Assembly (NCBI RefSeq): GCF_006363955.1
Contig: NZ_CP040948.1
Location: forward strand, 1,798,001-1,862,000
Source: Methylophilus medardicus
GTDB taxonomy: Bacteria > Pseudomonadota > Gammaproteobacteria > Burkholderiales > Methylophilaceae
Direction: 5' to 3'
DNA length: 64,000 nucleotides
Shown here one piece after another: positions 58,669 to 64,000 of the stretch (its first letter is position 1; each line of letters starts with the position of its first letter). Position numbers and translations under genes: made by a program. The notes below the pieces were generated by a model. The model had not been told where the DNA came from. It worked only from the letters and a program-made list of their open reading frames with translations, and did no database searches.

Positions 58669-60099
58669 TCAGGCAGCGTCAGGTTCACTCTTGAGGTAAG
58701 GTAATAACACACGGGTGCTGGTGCCCTGTTGCGGGGCACTGGCGATTTCATAATGCCCGCCAATCGACTCCACACGGTTAGACATGCCACTGATGCCATG
58801 CGTGCTATTCGTGAGCTTCTTGGGCTCAAACCCAACACCATTGTCGGCAATTTCTAATTTGACATGCGTCTCATCATGCATCAAGTGGACCGAAACGGCG
58901 CTCGCCTTGGCGTATTTACTGCAGTTATTCAAACTTTCTTGCACCAAACGATAAATAATCAGGCTCACAGTCTCATTAATCGCCATTTCTTGCTCTGGCA
59001 AAATAACATCCATTTGCCATTGGTTACGCACTCTGGCCTCATCAATCAAATTTTGCAATGAGGCGATCAAACCAAAACTCTTCAGCATTGCCGGATGCAG
59101 GTTTTGTACGATTTCACGTTTAAAGTTAATACTGCGATCCAGATATTGATTGGTTTTCTTCAGCTTTTCGGTCACTTGCGGCAACTGATCTTTCAAGTGC
59201 TTGATAGCCCAAGAAACATCCATTTTGATTGCGGTGAGCAAAGAACCCAACTCGTCGTGCAGCTCTCGTGACAGTTGATAGCGCTCATGCTCTATATTGG
59301 TTTGCGCCAGCAATGCTTGGCCTTGCACCGTGGTGGTCAGCCGCTGAATATTGCGCTCATACTCCGCGTTTTCATCGGTCAGACGCACATATAAGTCTGC
59401 TTTTTCGGCAAGCTCTCGCAATAAACGTCGAATCACCAGCACCACCAGCGACACAAAAATAAGCGGGCAAGCCATGACAAACCAACGCATGAGCTTGCGC
59501 GTAGTATCACGGTTTTGCGCCACCTGACTGCGGTAATCCAACACAAGGTTTTCAAACCGACGTGACAACACTTCAATATTCCGGCTCTCTTTGACCCCAG
59601 AATCCAGTTTGACCACATCTAGCGCTTTGTCAAACTGTCGTTTTTTGGCGAAATCAATGGTCACACTCATTTCAGCTGATTTTTTAACGATACTGTTAAC
59701 CAGTTCATTCATGGTGGTTTGAATGATCGGGTGCCTGACCAGATTGGTGTGGTTTAACAGTTTGTTGATATTTTGTAGCTGTTGCCCGATCTGTTTGGTA
59801 GCCTCGTCATATGGCTGAAAATAGTTTTCTGAGCGTGTGAGCAAATAACCGCGTTGAGCACTCTCAGCAATTGCCAGGTGTGATTGTGTTTTCCAGGTCT
59901 CGAGCAACAGTTGATCCAACATCGTGACAACATCGGTCTTTTCGCGCGTCGTGACAATAAAGCGATCATTCACCACCAGCATGGCGGCGGCGAGAATCAG
60001 GCTGACAGTCAGTAATGCAACCGTGTTACCACCAAAGGTATCACTGATTCTCTCTAACCGGTCAAGCAAAGCTATGAGTGTTGTTCTTAATTTTTGCAT
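58669..60099 (-). CDS. CHASE3-type sensor histidine kinase of the NarL/HisKA_3 class
   Basis: A 476-residue inner-membrane kinase. A membrane helix (about 25-45) and a periplasmic CHASE3-like domain (QSHLAIAESAQRGYLLTRSE, about 75-95) precede a second helix (about 205-225). The HisKA_3 domain has ELHDELGSLLTAIKMDVSW with the phospho-accepting histidine. The HATPase domain has LVQESLNNCSKYA, IADNGVGFEPKKL and GISGMSNRVESIGGHYEI. Its probable partner is the NarL-type regulator at 62762, on the other strand 2.7 kb away. Confidence 0.9.
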   Translation of the reverse strand: MQKLRTTLIALLDRLERISDTFGGNTVALLTVSLILAAAMLVVNDRFIVTTREKTDVVTMLDQLLLETWKTQSHLAIAESAQRGYLLTRSENYFQPYDEATKQIGQQLQNINKLLNHTNLVRHPIIQTTMNELVNSIVKKSAEMSVTIDFAKKRQFDKALDVVKLDSGVKESRNIEVLSRRFENLVLDYRSQVAQNRDTTRKLMRWFVMACPLIFVSLVVLVIRRLLRELAEKADLYVRLTDENAEYERNIQRLTTTVQGQALLAQTNIEHERYQLSRELHDELGSLLTAIKMDVSWAIKHLKDQLPQVTEKLKKTNQYLDRSINFKREIVQNLHPAMLKSFGLIASLQNLIDEARVRNQWQMDVILPEQEMAINETVSLIIYRLVQESLNNCSKYAKASAVSVHLMHDETHVKLEIADNGVGFEPKKLTNSTHGISGMSNRVESIGGHYEIASAPQQGTSTRVLLPYLKSEPDAA

Positions 60100-60295
60100 C
60101 GCGGGGTCAGGTGTGTTCTAGCAATTCGGAATAATATGGCCAACAATTGCATTGCAGACAAAGCATTAATGCATCATATCCAACTTGAGATATATCGGCA
60201 ATCTAAACCTGAGCGCGATTCTGTGATTGTAAAACAGGTATTCTAAAAGCGCGCTTGAACCTCCCCTTACGGCTGGCCAACGCGCTATTATCCGT

Positions 60296-61030
60296 TTAAA
60301 AGATGCCCTGTTGCATCCAAAGAAAAACCACCCCACACATCGTCAACAGCACAATAAACAGCAACATCAACAGCAGGTATTTCACCACGATCTGTAAGTG
60401 ATATTCGGCCGACATCACCTTAGAAAACACCAATCCCAATACCGTATAAAACAATATGGTAAATAGCGTCGGGCTCATCAGGCTGAAGCCCTGAACGCGC
60501 CAGTGCTCAAGCACCAGCTGTAGTACAGACAACACCAAGCCATAAGAGACTAAATAGAGTTGAATCGCCACATGTTCTGCATAACGATACCCGGCCCATT
60601 TAAAGCTGATATGAGTCAGCCATGCAAATGGTAAGCTGGTCAGCAACAAAGAGAAACCCAAGTTCTGGTAAAAGCTTTGCAGAAAATACTTGATCAATAC
60701 TATATTTCGGCTATCAGTCGCAGCGATATGGGCTTTCAGGGTATGGTCACCCAAATAAGCATTAAACAGCAGATAGATACCCGAGGTAACAAACAATACC
60801 GAGAGCGGTTGCGCAATCTGCATGCGTTTACACTGTATAAAATCGACGATGGTTTGGGCAGGGTGTAACAGAAAGCCCAACAGCGTCGCGTTCCCAGCAT
60901 GCAATGGATTGATTTTACTGAGAAGTTGCTGACTAAAATAGGCCAGCGTCACCGGTGGCTCAGCGCTTTTCTGTCCGCAGTGGCTGCAAAAATGTCCGGA
61001 CACCTCACGTGTACAATTTTTACAGATCAT
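60296..61030 (-). CDS. DUF3667-like membrane protein with N-terminal zinc ribbon
   Basis: A 244-residue protein. It opens with a zinc ribbon (MICKNCTREVSGHFCSHCGQ) and has about five hydrophobic helices (for example PLSVLFVTSGIYLLFNAYLG and YLLLMLLFIVLLTMCGVVFL). This layout is that of DUF3667/DUF3667-like proteins of unknown function. It stands alone between the kinase and an EF-hand lipoprotein. Confidence 0.7.
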   Translation of the reverse strand: MICKNCTREVSGHFCSHCGQKSAEPPVTLAYFSQQLLSKINPLHAGNATLLGFLLHPAQTIVDFIQCKRMQIAQPLSVLFVTSGIYLLFNAYLGDHTLKAHIAATDSRNIVLIKYFLQSFYQNLGFSLLLTSLPFAWLTHISFKWAGYRYAEHVAIQLYLVSYGLVLSVLQLVLEHWRVQGFSLMSPTLFTILFYTVLGLVFSKVMSAEYHLQIVVKYLLLMLLFIVLLTMCGVVFLWMQQGIF

Positions 61031-61071
61031 ACGACACCTCCCCTCCTGACCGGCACATCCCTAGCCCGGTC

Positions 61072-61404
61072 TTAAGGCATGTTTTTATAGTATTCATTGG
61101 TATTCCCCTGCAAAATAAATTGGTCATATTCTTTTTTAGAAACAGTGCCATCATGATCGGCATCCACTTTGATAAATAGCTTGTGATCAAACAGCGCTTT
61201 GTCGCTGTAACCGACCGCTTTTGCTGTTTTCACCGAGCGGTCCTGCATATAAATCGCCCACTCGTCTTGATTAAGTCTGCCATCATGATTGCTATCCGAA
61301 TACGCAAAGTTATCTTCATAAATACGCTGATCCAGCGCGACACACCCCATCAGCATCAGGCTGAGTGCGGCACACATTCCTGTTTTGGTCATGGTTTTGG
61401 TCAT
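61072..61404 (-). CDS. EF-hand lipoprotein
   Basis: A 110-residue lipoprotein. The lipobox is SLMLMGC, followed by two EF-hands: YSDSNHDGRLNQDEWAIYMQ and KVDADHDGTVSKKEYDQFIL. The repeat MTKTMTKT at the start suggests a short tandem duplication (CATGGTTTTGGT, twice). I start it at ATG 61404, with AGGGGGGAAC upstream. It is probably periplasm-facing and calcium-binding. Its relation to the EF-hand/BON protein at 58021 is one of similar theme. Confidence 0.8.
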   Translation of the reverse strand: MTKTMTKTGMCAALSLMLMGCVALDQRIYEDNFAYSDSNHDGRLNQDEWAIYMQDRSVKTAKAVGYSDKALFDHKLFIKVDADHDGTVSKKEYDQFILQGNTNEYYKNMP

Positions 61405-61813
61405 GGTTTTGTTCCCCCCTCTTTTCAAAGGAATAATGCCCTGGACGCTGCTTTTTAAGACCCGGGATGAGCGGAACACTATCACCAAATATTAACATAT
61501 GTAAATATTCGTTTAAAGTCGTGTGCGACGCAACGAGTGATCAAACATGGTGAGACGAAAGGTCGCTTGTCAAACTGCAGGCGTCAGCGTAAGGTAAACA
61601 GCGATAGGTGGATGTCGAACGTGCGCGGCAAACATGCAGGGCCTCGCACCCTGTCAGAGAATTCTGACTCGGATATCGGTGACTAGCTGATGAGACATCC
61701 TCTGTATTTGGATTACGATGATCCCATGTTGAAAACAATCCTATTCAGTTCAGCTTCATACAAACTGAATGTTTTCATTTATATGTCCGACGATTTAAAT
61801 AAGGAGTTTCAAA
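61405..61813. other. Interval upstream of the DUF883 gene
   Basis: No gene is supported. An 8-bp inverted repeat, ATTCAGTT (61743-61750) and AACTGAAT (61763-61770), lies 44-71 bases before the DUF883 start and could be an operator or a leader hairpin. The rest holds both divergent promoters. AAGGAG (61801-61806) is the ribosome-binding site for 61814. Confidence 0.5.
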
Positions 61814-62230
61814 ATGTTTAATTTTTCAAAAGACAATGTTGAGAACACAACTGACCGTTTAGCCAAAAAATCTGACCAAGCCATTGAGCAAATTGCTGCG
61901 CAAGTAAAATCCACCGCCAACGAGCTATTGGATGCGGTCAATGACACGGCTGACACCACGCAAGACAAAGCAAAAGATTTGATTCAAACCCTGAAGAGCA
62001 ACATTGATCGGCTCACCAATGAAGAAAATGCTGCGGCAATCGCATCCGATCTTTCTTCTAAAGCTGGCCGTGTGAAGGAACAAGTGCAGCGCGAAGTCAG
62101 CGATACTTATCATTCTATTAAAGATAAAACAGTGGATACTGTGCAAGAGCATCCGCTTGGCACCGTGCTGGTAGCCGCTGGCGTTGGTTTACTGATAGGA
62201 TATCTGTTAGGCACCAAACGTGGTGAGTAA
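61814..62230 (+). CDS. DUF883 (ElaB/YqjD-like) membrane-anchored protein
   Basis: A 138-residue protein. It has a long amphipathic helical part with many A, D, T, K residues (about 10-105), then a C-terminal membrane helix with glycine pattern (LVAAGVGLLIGYLLGT). This is the DUF883 family, whose E. coli members bind ribosomes to the inner membrane in stationary phase. The next gene encodes a DUF1469 protein, the usual partner. Confidence 0.88.
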   Translation: MFNFSKDNVENTTDRLAKKSDQAIEQIAAQVKSTANELLDAVNDTADTTQDKAKDLIQTLKSNIDRLTNEENAAAIASDLSSKAGRVKEQVQREVSDTYHSIKDKTVDTVQEHPLGTVLVAAGVGLLIGYLLGTKRGE

Positions 62231-62242
62231 GCAAGGAAAGTT

Positions 62243-62743
62243 ATGTGGTTAAACCTCTTGAAATTTGCCGCTGTTTTATTTTTAAATCGCAAAGTGAGCG
62301 CTTTGAAAAGTAGTCTATTCAATTTGCGACATCATGTTGCCGATTACACAGAAGACCGTGCGCAGCAATTAAAACAGGACTTTCTGGAGGAAACCGAGCG
62401 CTTGGCCACCAGCATGGTAGGCATGCTGGTGGTTTTTAGTATGTTCATTTTTACTGGGCTGCTTGGATTGATGTGGTTGTTCTCGCTGTTGTGGCAACAC
62501 CCGCATCGCACACTGATTCTAGGATTGGCCATGCTGGTACCGACGATCATTGGTATACTCGCTTTTGTGGCAGTACGTGCCATCTGGCATAAAAAACCGC
62601 TATTTGCGGATTCGCTGGCCATGATTAGTCAAGACTGGCAATTGTTTAGACAAGAGATGGCACCAGCCCCAGATGCAGCACCAGCACCCACTGGCGAGAC
62701 AGAGGCTGCTAGTCCCGCCCCTGCACAAAAAACACCTGACTAA
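62243..62743 (+). CDS. DUF1469 (YqjE-like) membrane protein
   Basis: A 166-residue protein of the phage-holin superfamily III / YqjE group. Two hydrophobic segments (MLVVFSMFIFTGLLGLMWLF and LILGLAMLVPTIIGILAFVA) are separated by a short polar loop. The C-terminus is Pro/Ala-rich (PAPDAAPAPTGETEAASPAP). It follows the DUF883 gene by 12 bases and precedes the response regulator by 18 bases, so all three are likely one operon. Confidence 0.85.
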   Translation: MWLNLLKFAAVLFLNRKVSALKSSLFNLRHHVADYTEDRAQQLKQDFLEETERLATSMVGMLVVFSMFIFTGLLGLMWLFSLLWQHPHRTLILGLAMLVPTIIGILAFVAVRAIWHKKPLFADSLAMISQDWQLFRQEMAPAPDAAPAPTGETEAASPAPAQKTPD

Positions 62744-62761
62744 CAAGTTTAAGAGAACCAC

Positions 62762-63394
62762 ATGAAAAGAATTCTTTTGGTAGATGATCACAGTATTGTG
62801 CGTGATGGTTTACGTAACTTGATCGAACTTGAAAACGACCTGCAAGTCACCGGAGAGGCTGCTTCAGGCGCGGAAGCCATTCAATTGGTACGCAAAAATA
62901 CATTTGATGCGATGGTGCTGGATATCTCCATGCCGGATAAAAACGGCGTCGATACCCTGCATGAGTTAAAGCATGTCGCACCTCAATTGCCAGTGCTGGT
63001 GCTCAGTGGTTATGCTGAAGACCAATATGCGCTTAACTTGATGCGCAATGGCTGCAAAGGCTACTTATCCAAAAATGCCGATTCAGACGAGATCATTTTA
63101 GCGATTCGCACAGTGGCGGCGGGTAAACGTTATATATCAGCCGAACTCGCGGAGTTAATGACCAACGAACTGAGCCACCCCTCTGAAAAACAGCTACATG
63201 AAACGCTGTCTGATCGGGAATTTCAGGTCTTTGTCAAACTGGCCACCGGCCAAACCCCGACCGCGATTGCAGATGAACTGTTTATTAGCATTAAAACCGT
63301 TAGCACTTACCGTAGCCGCATTTTAGAAAAGATGGCAATGAAATCAAACGCAGATTTAACCTACTATGCCATTAAATACGGTTTACTTAATTAA
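62762..63394 (+). CDS. NarL/FixJ-type response regulator
   Basis: A 210-residue protein. The receiver domain has the acidic pair DDH near residue 8, the phospho-acceptor aspartate in AMVLDISMPDKNG (about 54) and the lysine in GYLSKNAD. The C-terminal LuxR-type helix-turn-helix is LSDREFQVFVKLATGQTPTA then ISIKTVSTYRSRILEKM. The probable sensor is the HisKA_3 kinase at 58669-60099, and its own upstream genes may be targets. Confidence 0.92.
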   Translation: MKRILLVDDHSIVRDGLRNLIELENDLQVTGEAASGAEAIQLVRKNTFDAMVLDISMPDKNGVDTLHELKHVAPQLPVLVLSGYAEDQYALNLMRNGCKGYLSKNADSDEIILAIRTVAAGKRYISAELAELMTNELSHPSEKQLHETLSDREFQVFVKLATGQTPTAIADELFISIKTVSTYRSRILEKMAMKSNADLTYYAIKYGLLN

Positions 63395-63479
63395 GCGCAG
63401 CACATCTGCTAACCCTATGTTTGCCACCGTCTATTGTCTAGATTTGTCATTATTGACACCAGTCATGGGTTAATTTGTC

Positions 63480-63860
63480 ATGTATAGACTGCTCTTGGTT
63501 GAAGATTCTGCGCTGATCCGTGACGTGATCGTTGAGATGTTGCATGACTGTGATCAGCTCGATGTGAAGGACATCGCCACCACCAGTGACGAGGCGATTG
63601 CGCTGCTTAATAGCAAACAGTACGACATGATTGTGTTGGACATTGAACTCGCCAAGGGCACGGGCTTTGATGTGGTGCGGCATACGCGCCAGCAAAGTTA
63701 TGCATTCAAAGCCCCAGATATCGTCATGTTAACCAATCATGGCAACAGCTATTACCGTAACCTCGCGCACAACATGGGCGTGGAGTATTTTTTTGATAAA
63801 TCTCTGCAGTTTGACGAATGCATGGATGTCATTCAGCAACACGCCAGCGCAGTGAGCTAG
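63480..63860 (+). CDS. Single-domain receiver protein (CheY-like)
   Basis: A 126-residue receiver domain without output domain. It has the acidic pair EDSA at 8-9, phospho-acceptor aspartate in MIVLDIELAKGTG (about 52) and lysine in YFFDKSLQFDE. It may be a phosphate sink or a partner of the preceding kinase/regulator. A separate promoter is likely, as 85 bases lie between it and the response regulator gene. Confidence 0.88.
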   Translation: MYRLLLVEDSALIRDVIVEMLHDCDQLDVKDIATTSDEAIALLNSKQYDMIVLDIELAKGTGFDVVRHTRQQSYAFKAPDIVMLTNHGNSYYRNLAHNMGVEYFFDKSLQFDECMDVIQQHASAVS

Positions 63861-63886
63861 TCACGCGCAGCTGGTCAAGGCCCCGC

Positions 63887-64000
63887 ATGAACCTCGCCAC
63901 TTGGGAACTGCTCAGTTACATCGTCACCGTCGTGGGCTTACCACTGGCCATCCTCACCTTTATGTTAGAGCAGCGTAAAGAACGCGAAAATGAAGATGAA
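63887..64000 (+). CDS. 5' end of a membrane-anchored protein (partial)
   Basis: ATG 63887 opens a frame that runs off the window. The first 38 residues contain one membrane helix (LLSYIVTVVGLPLAILTFML) and then a charged stretch (EQRKERENEDE). The upstream AAGG (63878-63881) is a usable ribosome-binding site. Function is not recognisable from this part. Confidence 0.55.
   Translation, partial: MNLATWELLSYIVTVVGLPLAILTFMLEQRKERENEDE

Overview
The window looks like the chromosome of a betaproteobacterium, most likely a Methylophilaceae-type methylotroph. This is a guess from gene content and style: assimilatory nitrate reduction with a NasA that carries its own C-terminal [2Fe-2S] domain, a XenA-like ene-reductase, AmtB, GluQ, Hsp33, and many small BON, EF-hand and glycine-zipper envelope proteins. 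No rRNA or tRNA gene is visible to anchor it. Two backbone blocks of moderate GC (1-5040 and 46470-64000) flank a clearly AT-richer block.

Left backbone (1-5040): the tail of a membrane protein, nirD and nasA of nitrate assimilation, then a divergent arsR / ene-reductase pair sharing a 13-bp inverted-repeat operator, closed by a hairpin terminator.

Mobile block (about 5044-46463): one Tn7-like transposon of about 41.4 kb. Its outer ends carry matching inverted sequence (ATAATTAAGTC-Y-GTCGG and degenerate repeats of it, the expected TnsB-binding sites) and are bracketed by AATATT. The core lies in the middle, not at one end: tnsA-tnsB-tnsC plus a ribbon-helix-helix-like gene on the minus strand (28.3-33.0 kb), divergent HTH regulators, and a TnsD-like tniQ (34.5-36.0 kb). 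A second, smaller tniQ sits at the right end (45.2-46.3 kb). Cargo lies on both sides. On the left are a four-gene McrBC operon extended by a sacsin-like/DUF3883 protein and a NERD helicase; a decayed M15 peptidase gene; an exported serine protease; an orphan HTH protein; an NdpA-like + RelA/SpoT pair facing a degenerate Nudix gene; a stand-alone HTH protein; and a giant NERD-kinase-kinase-SF1 helicase with a 484-residue partner. On the right are an integron-cassette relic (GNAT remnant plus attC-like site), a VOC/MarR pair around a perfect 36-bp palindrome, and a type I restriction-modification operon. The element is best read as a mobile defence island. It sits 12-14 bp past the amtB stop codon, so amtB is a candidate attachment gene.

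Right backbone (46470-64000): amtB with an NtrC-like site upstream, gluQ, a Fur-controlled TonB-dependent siderophore receptor, hslO, an rRNA methyltransferase, a pseudouridine synthase, a Gdx/SugE guanidinium exporter, a GAF-GGDEF cyclase, a lipocalin, and a stress/envelope cluster. That cluster has BON and EF-hand proteins, a CHASE3-type NarL-family histidine kinase, a DUF883/DUF1469 pair with a NarL-type response regulator, and a single-domain receiver.

The strongest candidates for undescribed biology are the Tn7-like element itself (central core, two TniQ proteins, possible amtB target), the NdpA-RelA/SpoT pair, the extended McrBC operon whose McrB carries an EVE-like domain inside its AAA+ module, the kinase-helicase pair, and a possible small RNA between tnsA and its regulator.
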